A stretch of DNA of 64,000 nt from Mrakia gelida (lineage: Eukaryota > Basidiomycota > Tremellomycetes > Cystofilobasidiales > Mrakiaceae), in the NCBI GenBank assembly GCA_024345305.1, contig BRON01000002.1, forward strand, positions 2,852,001-2,916,000, in the 5' to 3' direction. Shown here one piece after another: positions 1 to 12,000 of this stretch (within the stretch, counting starts at the first letter, position 1; each line of letters opens with the position of its first letter). The position numbers were made by a program, and so were the translations under genes. The notes under the pieces were generated by a model, which did no database searches, had not been told where the DNA came from, and saw only the letters and a program-made list of their open reading frames with translations.

Positions 1-594
1 TTCGCTCCATGCTCGAGGAATGCATCGAAGACCCTTACGCCTCTCCTTCGTCGGAACCACCTCAGCTCGCCTTCTCAGAAGTCTACGGGATAGACTGGGA
101 CATCCACATCGGCTGGAAGGAGGAGAACGAAGACAAGTGTGAGTCCCACTTGACTTCACTCGCGTCGCGTCGCTTTCCATTTTCGGCTCTCGTCTCCCCG
201 CCACCTCCCCTCTCCCACCTCCGCCTCGAGTACCAATCCAGGCCCACTCAAGCTACCTTTCCACTTCCTTTGTTCCGCACAGCTCCCTCTCCAAGCTTGG
301 GAAACCACCCCGTCTGCCAGGTCGCCAAAGAGATCTTCTCAGCGTTCAACGCGAGCATGAAGGTTCCTGAACGAATCGATGGCGTTCCTTCGATGGAGGA
401 GAAGTATAGGAAGGCTAGGAAGGACGCTATGTAAGTGTTAGCCTTCCTTGCCGTCTCTCGGTCGAAGGAAACGTGAGCTTCGAAGAGACGAGTGACTCGA
501 ACTGACTCGCTTCCCGTCGTCTAATTCGAACAGCGAGCAAACACCTTCGAACCTCTACTTCATTTACAAGACGTACTTGGCTATTCGAGCGTGA
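1..594 (+). CDS. SAM-dependent methyltransferase, copy 1, 3' end only
   Basis: Only the last three exons lie in the window; the 5' part with the SAM-binding fold is outside. They are read by alignment to the downstream copy at 904-3149. Exon A (1 to about 137) holds LEECIEDPYASPSSEPPQ and IDWDIHIGWKEENEDK. Exon B starts after an AG near 282 and contains SLGNHPVCQVAKEIFSAF and IDGVPSMEEKYRKARKDA. Exon C (from about 534) ends QTPSNLYFIYKTYLAIRA followed by TGA at 592-594. Both introns have the same phase and place as in copy 2, so this is a tandem duplicate. The segment corresponds to the variable C-terminal part of a fungal class I methyltransferase, and the substrate cannot be told. It shows no frameshift or stop in the visible part. 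Confidence 0.75.
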
Positions 595-903
595 TGGGAA
601 GAGCTTCTGAGCTGACTTTACGAGACTGAAAGATGAGCGAGCGACGCGTCGCACTTCACCTGTCCACCTTCCCTTGCCGTCTCCACGTTCGTTCCCTCTC
701 TCGACCCCTCAACCTCCTTCTCTTAACGAGAGCTTAATCCAGGGTCTCTACGAGATCGACGAAACCGAGCTCAGATTCTCGCAAGGAAGTACAATCAGCT
801 TCCTGGGACGGCTCGGCATGAGTTTGAGCTTCGATTTCTCCTTACATCAGACGGCTTCCTCTCTCCCTCGACACCCACCCCATCTAATCGCCCATTCCAA
901 GCC
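595..903. other. Intergenic spacer between the methyltransferase copies
   Basis: This stretch serves as 3' flank of copy 1 and promoter/5' UTR of copy 2. It is CT-rich on the plus strand, as are other presumed promoters here. I see no gene or convincing RNA in it. Confidence 0.5.
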
Positions 904-3149
904 ATGAGTCATCAAGAAGACTCAGATCAGTCCGAAGGATCGGAGACTGAATACGCAGATGTGAGCAAACCTCTCTCAGCAGCTTCTCTTCTCGAGAATC
1001 AAAAGGTCGAAGCTCACCATCGACCTTCCTCCCTTCTCTTCTTCCCCTCCTATGTCCCTTCTCCCAGTCGCTTGGATCTCTGACTGAAAGCATGGCTGAA
1101 CAGCTCTTCACTACAGGCTCATCTGGTGAGTATGTGAACATGCTCGACCCATCCCAAAGCAGATTTGACACCGTCGACCTCGGACCTCGCTCTTCCTTGA
1201 CCTCGACAGGCTCGCGTTACTCAGCGCTGGATGTCAACTAGGACGGCTTCCTCTCCGATTTCCAGCTACTATCGGCTACTAATCGAAGCTCTTTCTGCAT
1301 CTATCACAGTCTCCAATCCTTCGACGAAGAGGTCAAGATCGCAGAAAGGAAGAATAGGCTCGCAACTGCACTCGTCGCCGGAGGAGAAGGGAATCTTTGG
1401 TGGGAGCCTGAGGAGAAGAAGGGGTTCGTGGACGATCTTCTCAGGGGGACGTTGGAGCCCAAGGTGTTGGATATCGGTGAGCAAGAGCGACTTCGGTGGT
1501 GAAGGAAGGGACGGTGGTGAAGGAAGGGACGAAGACGAGCTGACCTCCAGCTCGTTCGTTCGTTCGTTCGTTCGTTCGTTCAGCTTGCGGAATCGCTGGT
1601 CCGTCTCCTCCGTCTCAGTCTCGAACGAGATCGAAGCTCATGAAAAGATGATCTACAGGTGCCTTCCTCTGCGAGGTAGGCAAGGCTTATCCCCATTCGA
1701 CCGTCATCGGCCTCGACTTAGCACCAGTTGAAGGGTCCGTTCGTTCGCGTTGCCTTGCTCTCTTACATCTTCCTCGCACTCACTCACCTTGTTCTCCTGA
1801 CCTTGAAGCCCAGATATCTCCCTCCGAACTGTAGTGCTGAGATCTGGGATGTGACTCAAGGCCTTCCCTTTGTGCGTTCCCTTTCACCCTCCCTCGAGTC
1901 GACGCGTCCTGACTCCTCTGTTTCCCTCGTCTGTTTCGCTTCGCTGCATCCATCACCCCAACAGCCAGATGGATAGTGAGTGGCCAGTTGCCTAGCTCTC
2001 CTCGGCCACGTCGATCAGCTACCTCGCGAATCCCTGGCCAAACTTCCGCGACTGATCCCCCTTCTCTTCCTCTTCGTTCCCTCAGCTTCACCGTCGTTCA
2101 TCTCGCGCAGTCTTGCTACTGGCTAGCCAAGGAGTACCGATACATCATCACGGTCGAGGTCCGTCGAGTTTTGGCCTCGGGGGGAGTGTACATAACGGAG
2201 GAGTCAGGTCAGTTCGAACCACGACCCCTCGTCTCGCGTCCTTACCGTCGAGACAAGCCGCGTCTTGCAGCCCAACTTCCCCACTGACTGGCTTTAGCGA
2301 GTTTGGACGCAGATGGAGAGTTCTGGAATGCTGAGCGAGATCCCACCACTCTTCCCTGGTATCCGTTCGAACCCAAAGACGTGGTCTATCTCGAACGAAT
2401 CGTTCTTGCCTCGTGAGTTCTGTTCTCTCTGAGTTGCGCTCTCTTCCTCGTCTTCGAAGACGCCTCAGACTTTCTCATGACCCGTCTTTCGATTCTGATC
2501 TTCTTCACCTCTCCTTCAATCTTCCCTTCCCCCGCACCTCGACGAACAGACTTCGTTCGATGCTCGAAGAGTGTCTCGAAGACCCGTGGGCCGATCCCGC
2601 CGCCGAGGGAGCCCAACGAGCGTTCTCAGAAGTGTACGGTGTCGATTGGGTGATTCATCTCGGCTGGAAGGAGGAGAACAAAGGGAAACGTGAGTTCGGT
2701 CGCGTCGACTCGCTCTCGTCTCTTACCTCTTCTTTCGCCTTCGTGCTCCTTCTCTACAGCCTCCGTTCGGTGTGACTCTCTCTCGAAACGGAGGCTCACA
2801 TCTGCTTTCCTTCAATCGCTCACACGCAGCTCCCTCCCCAAGCCTAGGAAATCACCCCATTTGCATCGTCAGTCAAGAAATCGCCGCCGCTCTCAACTCG
2901 AACATCAAGGTCCCTCCCCCGGTCAACGGAGTGCCTTCGAACGAGGAACTGTACTGGAAGGCTAGATGCTGGGCTCTGTGAGTTTCCGCTCTCTCGCTCA
3001 TCTCGCTCGCTCTCATCGAACGCGAGCTGATCGTTCTTCTCCTTTCCCTTTCTTCTTCCCTTCCCTGCCTCCGCTTCCTCACGTTCAGCGAGCAACTCCC
3101 CTCCAACATCTACTGCGAGTACCGTACCTACCTAGCTATTCGTGCATGA
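904..3149 (+). CDS. SAM-dependent methyltransferase, copy 2
   Basis: Class I (Rossmann) methyltransferase of a fungal family with a variable C-terminal extension; substrate unknown. The start ATG at 904 opens MSHQEDSDQSEGSETEYAD, an acidic N-terminus. Core motifs in order are LEPKVLDI + ACGIAG (motif I, completed by a 15-nt exon at 1584-1598), STVIGLDLAP (motif II, acidic residue binding ribose), SAEIWDVTQGLPF (motif III), FTVVHLAQ and EVRRVLASGGVYI (motif IV/post-I region). The C-terminal exons mirror copy 1: EEC..DPW.DPAAEG, GVDWVIHLGWKEEN, SLGNHPICIVSQEIAAAL, and the end SNIYCEYRTYLAIRA with TGA at 3147-3149. About nine introns. A TAG at 1239-1241 lies in the frame that links the N-terminal exon to the core. 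Either an intron I could not delimit removes it, or the copy is damaged; everything downstream reads intact. Confidence 0.7.
1553..1580 (+). repeat. (CGTT)7 microsatellite
   Basis: Seven perfect CGTT units end three bases before the CAG acceptor of the 15-nt exon. The repeat therefore serves as the polypyrimidine-like tract of that 3' splice site. Length change here would alter acceptor strength. Confidence 0.9.
1584..1598 (+). other. 15-nt microexon completing methyltransferase motif I
   Basis: The exon CTTGCGGAATCGCTG is flanked by ttcag and gtccgt. Both junctions are phase 1. Inclusion gives VLDIACGIAGAFLCEV with the glycine-rich SAM loop. Skipping keeps the frame but gives VLDIGAFLCEV without the loop. 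Confidence 0.65.
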
Positions 3150-3645
3150 CCATGGCTCTTCGACGTTCTCTTCCCGCTCTCACTTTCTCTCCCTCTCCCC
3201 GTCGTCTTTCCTTTCCCTCGTTCGAGCGGCACTTCATGAGCATTAAGAGAAGCGAAGCGCGAACGGACAGTATATAGCGTATCAAAATAGTGGAGAGAGA
3301 GCAGAGGCAACGAGAACGAGAAAGCGGAACGAGACGTCTGGAGTAAAGAAAGAGGCGAGATGAAAGAAATACGAACACGACACAAAGGCGAGGAAAAGAG
3401 ATGTGTGGATGGATCGGGGCGAGGAAGAAGGACAAGAAGTATAACTAGGGTGGGTAGAAAGGATGGAGATGGAGTTCGAGAAAGAGAGAGAGAAAGTCTA
3501 GAATAGGTTTAGGTGGATGGGAGGGCGAGAGGAAGGGGGGGAGAACGAGACGCGTCGAGACGAACGAACGGACAAACGAACGAAGAGGAGGAACGGGGGT
3601 TGTAGTAGTCTAGAGAGTTAGTGAAAGATAGAGGTATGTGATCGT
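3150..3645. other. Convergent 3' intergenic region
   Basis: The ends of methyltransferase copy 2 (plus) and the Boi-like gene (minus) face each other here. The right half is GA-rich on plus. I see no gene. Confidence 0.5.
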
Positions 3646-6600
3646 CTACTCCGTCTTCGGCTTCGAAGCCCGTTCCTTCATCCTCTCAATGATCCTATCG
3701 ATCCCTTCGGGGTTCCCAACAACGACGTCCTCGACGTGAAGTCCATCCATGTCCACTCCCGCATCGATGAAGTAGTCGAACGCTCGGTAAAGGAGATCCT
3801 CGTGTTCCTGCTTGGTCTTGACGACGAACTCGTTGACGGGGATGCCGGAGGGGAGACCTGAGATGGTTTCGACGAGGCGGACGCTGGGAGGACGAAGGCG
3901 GACGAACGAGAAGGGTCAGTTTCTCGACCAAGGAAACGAAACGAGGCAAGAGGGATAGGCAAGACCACTCACAGAGCCAACCCAGACCTGAAGCTCTCGG
4001 GGTTGTTGACGACGGGAGGGAAGTCCTTGGGCAACTTCGAGTTCACCCAAGCGAGGTTCTTGACGTTTCCTGCCGAGGTCGCGACGACGGGAGACGTAGG
4101 AGCGAGAGCCGGCGAAGTCTTCTTCGTCGGTGACTTGGGAGTGGAAGAGGAAGTCGACGAAGAGAGAGCGACGGGTCCCGAGGGTCGTCGCATCTCTCGG
4201 CTGGGTCTGGGAGGAACCGAGACGGGCATGGCGAACGAGGAGGGGATGGAAGCTCGAGCGTTGCCGGAGGAGTTGGAGGGGAGACCCATCTGCGATGCAC
4301 GAGAGAGAGATGAAGAAGAGTCAGCTCGAGAAAAGAAGGAGGAGGCAAGGGAGAGAGAGAGCGTCGACTCACCAAAACACTGGCGTCCCTCGCGGTCAAC
4401 TGGTTCGGGTTCTCCCTCCGACTGGCAGCCTGCATAGCAGCTCGTTCCGAAGGAGAAGGAGGTCGAGGAGCTGGGCTCATGGACTGAGCTTCCTTGAGAG
4501 TCATCGTAGGGATGTTGCACGATGAGACGACGGGAGCTGGAAGGAAACGCGAGAACGAAAGTCAGCTTCGGCGTTTCGTCTCGCTTCGACTCTCCTCCTT
4601 CCTCGTTTCGTTTCGCTTCGCATCTTCTCGTCTCGTTTCGCTTCGACGAAGATAGAAGTTCGACTCACTACTATAATCCCTCGAGATCGTCGCCTTCATC
4701 AACGCCTTCATCCAATCCCTAACGAGTCCTTGCTCCTGAAGACTGAAGAAGTGAGGAGCCTCCTTGTCGTGGATGATCCTGAACCCGTAGTAACCCGGGT
4801 TGGCGTTCTCGTCGGCGATGACCTTGTACCCAGCCATGTTGATGTAGCCCTTGAACTTGGCGTCCTGCGAGAAAACGAACGCGAAAAAGAACGAAGGAGA
4901 GGGTCAGCGAACGCGTCGTTCGGTTTCGCCTCGAACGAACGCAAGAAGAAAGGTGGACGAAGGAGACGTACATTCTCCGACTTGAGGTAGTACAAGTGAG
5001 GCCCCGAAAGGACACAGTACCTCAACTTCCAAGAGTTGTACCTCTCTCCCTTCTTCCTCAGGTAGCCAGCGAAGTCGGGCGTGGGGAGTCGATCGAGTGC
5101 TCGAGCAGGTTCGGGTCCTCCTCCTTCCATGGTCGACGACGAAGGCATCGTAGGCGAGGGTTCAGCGACCGACATCCTCTTCCTGAGCATCGCAGGTCCT
5201 CCGTTACCCTCCATCTTGGAAGCTCGTCGGAACGTGGGAGAGGAGTTGTTGTTGTTGTTGGTCGAGGACTTGGAGGCTCGCATGGACGAGGAGGACTTGT
5301 CGAGAGCAAGGTCCGGAGAGGTGATCTTCTCGGTGAGGGTTGGGTTGCTGGCAACGACGAATGAAGAAGCAAGACGAGATCAGTCTCGAGATCGCTCGTT
5401 CGAAACTCGAGCGCAAAGAGGGCGAAATAAGCTCACGAAGACAACCTCGGCGCCGGCTTCCTCCCACTTCGACTCCCTTGCAAGAAGTTCCCCACGAACG
5501 ACGAGCTCTTTCCTCCCTCGTCCATGCTCGGCTTCGACTTCTTGTGCCCGACCGATCCTCGCTTGGCTCCCGTGATGGGTCCGGCGGAGGCAGGACTAGC
5601 AGGAACGGAGGACGACTTGGAACCGATGGATCCGACGTCGGTCTTGGACGAGGCAGCTTCGGGTTTGCTGGCGAATCCTTTGGACGAGGTGGGAGCGGAT
5701 GAGGTGATGGAGGAGGACTGGAGAGGGGAGGGCTGGGCAAGCGAAGTCAGCAAGGGAGGAGAGAGGGACGCGAACGGATGGCGAAGAGACGAGATGAGGT
5801 GAGAGGAGACGAGACGAACCTCCTTGGCTGCTTCTGGTTCCTCAGTGATCTGAGTTCCAACGAGGGAGTCGACTCCGCTTGGTTTCCTGATGTGACTGGA
5901 CGATCTCGAGAGGGTAGGTCCGTTGGGACTGGAAGGGATGGGGTTTCCGTACGAGCTTTCCCTCGTTCGAGACTGAGCACGCGAGCGAAAACGAAACAAC
6001 GAGCAGCTCAGCCTCTCGATCGAGACGGGACTATATTCAACGCGAAGATGAAGAAGAAGAGAGATCACTCACTCCATCGTTCCCACCTCCCAATCCCAAC
6101 CCAACAACGTTCCCATACCCTCCATTCGTGCTCGAAGGACTACCCACCTCCCCAAACTCTCCCCTTCCACTCCCCTCCGGACTCATAGTAGCAAACGTCT
6201 CCCCAGCAGGTCCGACCATCGATCCACCTCGCTGAACGTACTGCTGCTGCTGCTGCTGAGCCTGCTGCTGAGCGAACGCGTACCCAGGCGAAGGGAGTCC
6301 GTTGCCCATGCTGTCCCTTCCAGTCGAGGGAGTGAAGAACGTAGGCGACTGAGGGTGGAGAGAGGTGGAGACGGATCGGATGGAAGAGCCTGCACCTCCA
6401 GGTCCAGAGGAAGGGTTGAAGGAAGGATGGGTTTGGTTTCGAAGGTCGGCGATGGCGGTGGCGAGCTTGTGTCGTTTCCCGAAGGCGACGATGTCGATTT
6501 CCTTGAGGAGATTGATGTCCAGTTCGAGGAGGACGTCACCGGTGATTTCGTGTTCTGAAGTAACGAGAAGACGAAGCAACTAAGTTCAGCCCTGTCTCCA

Positions 6601-8511
6601 AGCGTCGAAGCCATCGCGCTTGGAAACGAACGCAACGTCGGGGAAGGGAAAGAAGACAAGCTAGCTCGAGCAGCGAAGACTCACCAAGGAACTTCTCCCA
6701 TATATCCGGTCCGAACCCTCTCCTCTTCGCCCACTCCACAACCTCATCGATCCCCCACTCCAACGGCTCTCCTTGAACTCCAGCGGCTCCCGTCCCAGCT
6801 CCAAACGAGCTCGAGGTAGGTCTCCTCAACGCGCTCTTGGTGGGACTAGGAGGTCTCATCCCTCCTCCTCCTTCGTTGATCGTCGACGCAGGCGAGGAGC
6901 CGTTGGCGACGTGACCGTTCCCGTTGTTGTGGTTGAAAGGGTTGGCGACGACCTGCTCGGTGGGAGTGACGAACGGAGGCGTCGCGACGTTCGTGGTGGT
7001 GAGAGGAGAGCCGAGGACGGGTGGTTGCTGCTGTTGCTGAGGGATGGCTGCTGGGGAGGTGAGACTTCGTCGTCGTGCGTCCGACTCGGTTGGGGAAGGG
7101 AGAGGGACAGCAGCTGAGGAGTCGACCTGATCTGGGATGACCGACCTGAAGGGCGAGGGTTCCTTCGAGACGGCTGAAGGGTCGGAGACGGCTGATTCCA
7201 AAGCTCTCGTGGCCTTCTGTCCGGCGGTGAGGTTCTCGTTGGACGTGTAGGCAAGTTCGGAGGAGGGGTTCTCGAGCCTGTCGGAGGTGGTGGCAAGTCC
7301 GATGGTGGAGGAGTCGACGGCGGCGGGAGCTGGAGGAGGGGAGGTGGGAGGTGACCTTCCGATCCCTCCTGAAGCGAGAGTTCTGTCGAGTCCGACGGGG
7401 ATGGGGATGGCGTGGATCCCGTTGTTGGTGGTGAGAGTGAGATCCTCGTCGTGGTGGTGAAGGATGGGTGAGGAAGCTCCAGGTTGTTGAGGGGAGAGGT
7501 TGTGATCATCGTCGTCCTCCGACTCGTCTGAGAACTCGACTCCAGCAGGGAGTCCACTCGCTCCTCCTCCGTTGGCTCCCCAAGACTGCTTCTCGCTCTC
7601 CTCCCTCTCCCTCCTCTTGATCTCCTTCTCTGTCTCCCTCTGCTCCCTCTTTCTGTTCTCGCTCATGGCCTTCTCGGCCAACCTCTTCCTCGTCGAAGCG
7701 CTCCATCCGACCTCGTCGTGCTCGGTCTCGTCCCCTCCCTCCCCTTCCTGCATGGCGCTGACCCCGTCTCCTCCTATGGAGTCGTCGTAGTGGGAGTCCT
7801 CCTCTCCTCTTGACTGGAAGGATCGAATGGAACCGTTCTCGTTGAGACCTGAGATGGAAGCTGACGAGAGACCTCCTCCCAAGTGTTCGATGGCTTCCTG
7901 GATGTCGGTGATGGTTTCGTTCATGTGAGTGGATGAACCTCCGTTGGTGAGCACGGAAGCTGACGATCCTGAGGGAGGGAGTTGAAGAGGAGCTGTGCGA
8001 GGTGGGGAGGAGAGGTGGATCTCGGGTGCTGCTGCTGGAGGAGTTGTTGAGGATGTTGCTGCTTCTTCTTCGGGAGGAGGGAGCGGGTTCGGAGAAGTGT
8101 ACGAGACAGGGAAGAGACCTTCGTCCCCAGCAGCGTTACGACCCTGAGAACGAGGATGTCAGATGAGAGAAGCGAGTCAGCGCGAGTGTCTACGAATCGT
8201 TTCATGGGTGGATGGCGAAGCAAGAGGAAAAGGGAAGGGCGCGAAGCTGACAGCACCGCGACTCCCTCCCTTCCCTTCCCATCCCCCTCCCTCCCTTCTC
8301 CCACTCCCACTCCGCCCACACCACTCCCCACCAGCGTCCACCGCATCTATAGAAGCTGGAGGAGTGGACTGACCTGCCACCAACCATCCCCGTACTGATC
8401 GTCCTTCTCGAGTACGACGACCTGTTCTCCTGGTCCGAAGCTGATCTCGTCTTGGTTCTCAGCACTGAAAGCGTGAAGTCCGTAGACAAACCCTTTGCCG
8501 TTGTCCACCAT
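3646..8511 (-). CDS. Boi1/Boi2/Pob1-like polarity scaffold (SH3-SAM-PH with CH-like C-terminus)
   Basis: Scaffold expected at sites of polarised growth, where Boi/Pob1 proteins link Bem1-Cdc42 signalling to exocytosis. Roughly 1,200 residues over about ten exons. The N-terminal SH3 is KGFVYGLHAFSAENQDEI, GEQVVVLEKDDQYGDGWWQ, GDEGLFPVSY. A long low-complexity linker follows. The SAM domain is GIDEVVEWAKRRGFGPDIW joined to EHEITGDVLLELDINLLKEI and FGKRHKLATAI. Next come a polyQ tract (QQQAQQQQQQY) and Ser/Pro-rich exons. The PH domain is FAGYLRKKGERYNSWKLRY, LSGPHLYYLKSE, GYYGFRIIHDKE, VRDWMKALMKAT. The last two exons read NLAWVNSKLP, NPESFRSGLAL, RLVETISGLPSGIPVNEF, which resembles a calponin-homology segment. 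It ends SKPKTE with the stop at 3646-3648. Start: MVDNGKGFVYG at 8511 sits right before the SH3; an in-frame ATG at 8676 would add a low-complexity leader. Confidence 0.85.
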
Positions 8512-9011
8512 CGATAGAGCTCTCCCTGGGACTCGAGAAAGGAAGAGAGGAGAGGAAGGGAGGGGAGAAGAGAAGGGGGGGAGGGGAGGGAGGGAGAGAG
8601 GGTGTTGGTGGAAGGCGAGGACGGATTCGGAGTCGATCTCAGGAGAAGGGGGGACGCGTTTTGCGAAGATCGCCAACAGATTTTCATTGATCTCGATAAC
8701 AGGGGGTGAAACTCTAAATCTTGAGTTGAGGGAAAGAAAATCTACCTCGCTCGAGAAAAGAACAGAGATCGTGTTTGGTTTGGCGAGAGAGTCGGTCGCG
8801 AGATAAACCTTTTCCTTCGCTCAAGCCAAGAGCAGCGAACATACATACTGAGAGAGAGATATAGAGAGGAAAACAAGGGGGTATCAGAAGCAAGAGAAAG
8901 AGCAAAAGCAAAGCGAGATTAAGAGCCTATCCGAGGTATCTGTACGTAGAGAAAGCAAGAGCGAGAGGAAAAAGAGAGACGAAACGGAAAAGGGAACGAC
9001 GCGACTCCATC
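8512..9011. other. Intergenic: promoter of the Boi-like gene and 3' flank of the next gene
   Basis: Positions 8530-8620 are strongly GA-rich on plus (CT-rich in the sense of the minus-strand Boi-like gene), typical of promoters in this window. No other gene is visible. Confidence 0.5.
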
Positions 9012-12000
9012 TCAGAGAGGTGCTGTCGTCAACGAATACGGTGGAGGAGCAGGTCCTTCTCCTTCCTCAGCCACGGGACTCCTGTTCACCGCTCCCGCTC
9101 CAATGACCGTCGCTGGACGTCTGGCCGTATCGATTGAAGGTCTCGGGCTCGAGTCGAAGGACGAGTGTCTCGGGGCGACGGGAGTGGACGCTGCTGATGT
9201 TGGAGGAGGGATGGTGAGGGTGCGAGGCGGGAGCGCAGGGAAGGAGGACGATCCGGAGGAGTTGGTGGAGGTTGAGGTGGCTGAGAGAGGGTCGGGACGG
9301 GTGAGGGAGGAGGAGGAGGAGGTGCGGTGGTGTTGCATCGTTGGCAGGAGAGGCGTGGAGGGAGTGCTTGTTGCGAAGCGAGGGGAGGGAGGAATGTTGG
9401 TAGAGTTGGGAGTGGGAGCGTTGATGGAAGCGATGGTTCGGATTCGGAGAAAGATTTTGCCGAGTTTGGGATCGCCGAGCTGAAGAAGGGAACCGAATCG
9501 GAAGTCAGCGAAAGCTCGAACGTGACTGAAAGACTGAACGACGACTCACCTCTTCCTCGAACGCTGCTAGACCCCATGCTATCCGCTCTGCGACATCGAA
9601 CCCACCATACACCCCGCCCACCTCCTGCTCCTCCTGTACCCAATCCAACATTAAGTCCTGAATCCCTGAACTACTCCTCACAGGTCCCTCCCTCAACAGC
9701 CTCAGCGTCGAGAGGAAAGCTGGCGAGGCGAACGGCGAGTCTGCAGGATTTGGAGGATCCGCGAATGGGTCTTCTTCGACGGAAGGGAGGTGATACTGAG
9801 GCTGGGAGGGAGATGGTGGAGGGAGGTTCTTGCTGAAGGTTGGGTTGGAGTTGGGATTGGAGTTGGAGGAAGATGAAGTCGAGGAGCGAGAGGTTGGAGG
9901 AGCGGGAAGAGGTCGAGATGTGGATGGTGAGACCGAGATGGAAGGGTTCGGTATTGATGGCCATGGGGAAGAGGGAGAATCAGTCATTGGGGAAGGGTAC
10001 GTGAGGGAGTTGGTGTAGAAGGCTGAGTTGTTCGAGGCGGAGGTGGAGGATTCGGCTTGATGGGAGGAGGAACCGTTGTCGAGAGCGAGGGAGGATTGGC
10101 GAACGGAGAAGAAGGCTGATTCCGACATTCGAGCGTTGGGCATCTGAAAGGAGAGAAGCGAGAGAGCGTCAGGTTGGCTTCGAGGAGAGTACGAGGTCGA
10201 ATCGAACTCACTGCTTCCTCGATCAAAGTCAACAACCTCCCGAGACGCGACTTGTCTTCGTACCCCCACTCTCGACCCTCCATCAACACCTTCTCGAACT
10301 CCTGCTGGGAGAAATCGACGAGAACCTCCTCCATCTCTAGCGAGCTCGTGGCCTCGACGAGCTTCGCGTAAACGACTTGGGCTCCAGGCTCGTCATTGAG
10401 CGACGAAGGTGTTTCGACGACGTTGACTCCATCCTCGACGTCGTTCGGTAGGGATGGGAGAGGACCATTGGAGGAGGTCGAAGTTCGGGAGGGTACAAGA
10501 TGGAGCCCAGCGAGTCCTCCTGGGTGAAGATCGAAGGTTGGGATGACGGTGTGAGGAGGGAGAGACGTTGGGAGCTCGGACTGCTCGCGAACGAGCTGGA
10601 AGACTGGTCGAAGATGAGCGTAGACGGGCTTCGAGATGCAGAGCTGTTGAGGAGAAGGAGGAGGTAAAGAGAGAGAGTCAGCAGCTGTCGAGCGAGGGAC
10701 TGATCTCTCTCGACGAGACGCGTTCGACCAAAGACCGAAGAGCGACTCACGAATCGATCGAACTCATCCAGCACCTCTCCGACCTTCGCTCTCTCCCCAG
10801 TACCCTCTCCAGCACCCCACCAAATCCCACCTCGTTTGACCCTTTCCAGCCTAACCCACTCCCTCAACCCCTCCCTCAGAATGATCGCCCTCTCCACCTC
10901 ATCCTTCGACTTCCAAACCAACTCCTCCAACCCACCCTGATCCTTCAACCCCTTCAGCTCTACCACCTCCCTGATTCCCTCCCTCGTCGATCCCTCCTCT
11001 AGCCCGGATAGTAGCCTCGCGTTCTGGAAAGCCTCGTAGGCACCCTCGTTCTCCGTCGAGCTCTCGTAGACCGAGAAGAGAGCGGAGGAGAGTTCGATGG
11101 AAGTTTGATGACGACCTGCGACGAGCGTTCGTTTCCGGATGAAGTTGGAGAGAATCCATTCGGCTTGACCTGGATTTGTTGAAGGAGTGGAGAGGATCGA
11201 GACGAGGCGAGGGAGAGGGAGGTGGCCTGTAACAATTCGGACATGGCGAATGATGGGGAGGATGGAGAAGGGATCCTTGTGACGATACTGAAGGGGAGAA
11301 GAAAACGGATTGGATTCAGTTCGTCGATCTTTGAGAAACCTTGAGGGTCTAGGAGAGCTCGAGAGAGAGATGAAGGCCAAGAACAGTCGGAACGAGGCGG
11401 AAAGGACGGAGAGGGCGAGACGTACCAGGTTCTCGAGTTTCGTGAGCTTATCGCAGACCGTTTGCCACCGGACAGCGTAGCTCTTGCTCCCAGTCCACGA
11501 GTTCATCGATCGTCTGTAAAAGAGAGAAGGTGGTGAGCTTGCGGTCGTTCGTCGGAGGGACGCGGAAGGGAGAGAAGGAGGAAGAGAGCTCACTCCTTGT
11601 GGGCTAGAGTCCATCGAAGCCACGAAACGAGGTCAGCTCTTGAGCTCAAGCGATGGGGACGGGAAGAAGGATTGACTTACCAATGTACTCGTAGAGGACC
11701 TCCTTCACGAAGGCATAGTTGGAGCCCTTCGCGGTGTTGATGGCGATCTGAGCTCTGTCCGAAGTCGATCCAGCTTGAAAGGCAGCTACGGTCCCAGACT
11801 GAGGGACAGGTGCACTTGGAAGATGATTCGCCGATAAGGCTGACTCGATAGCTTTGCTGTGGGAGAGAGAAGTTGGAGGAAGAAGAGTGGAAGGGTGGCA
11901 GAGGAGGGAAGAAGGAAGGGAGGATCAAGGTCAGCTCGGACGTCCGAGAAGGGAACCGTTTCCTGCACGACCTCGCAGGCGACGAAAAAAGGAACAGAGA

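Noticed and set aside
1495..1530. Short repeat GGTGAAGGAAGGGACG as a possible transposon remnant
   Set aside because: Only two copies of about 15 bases inside an intron; simple slippage explains it.
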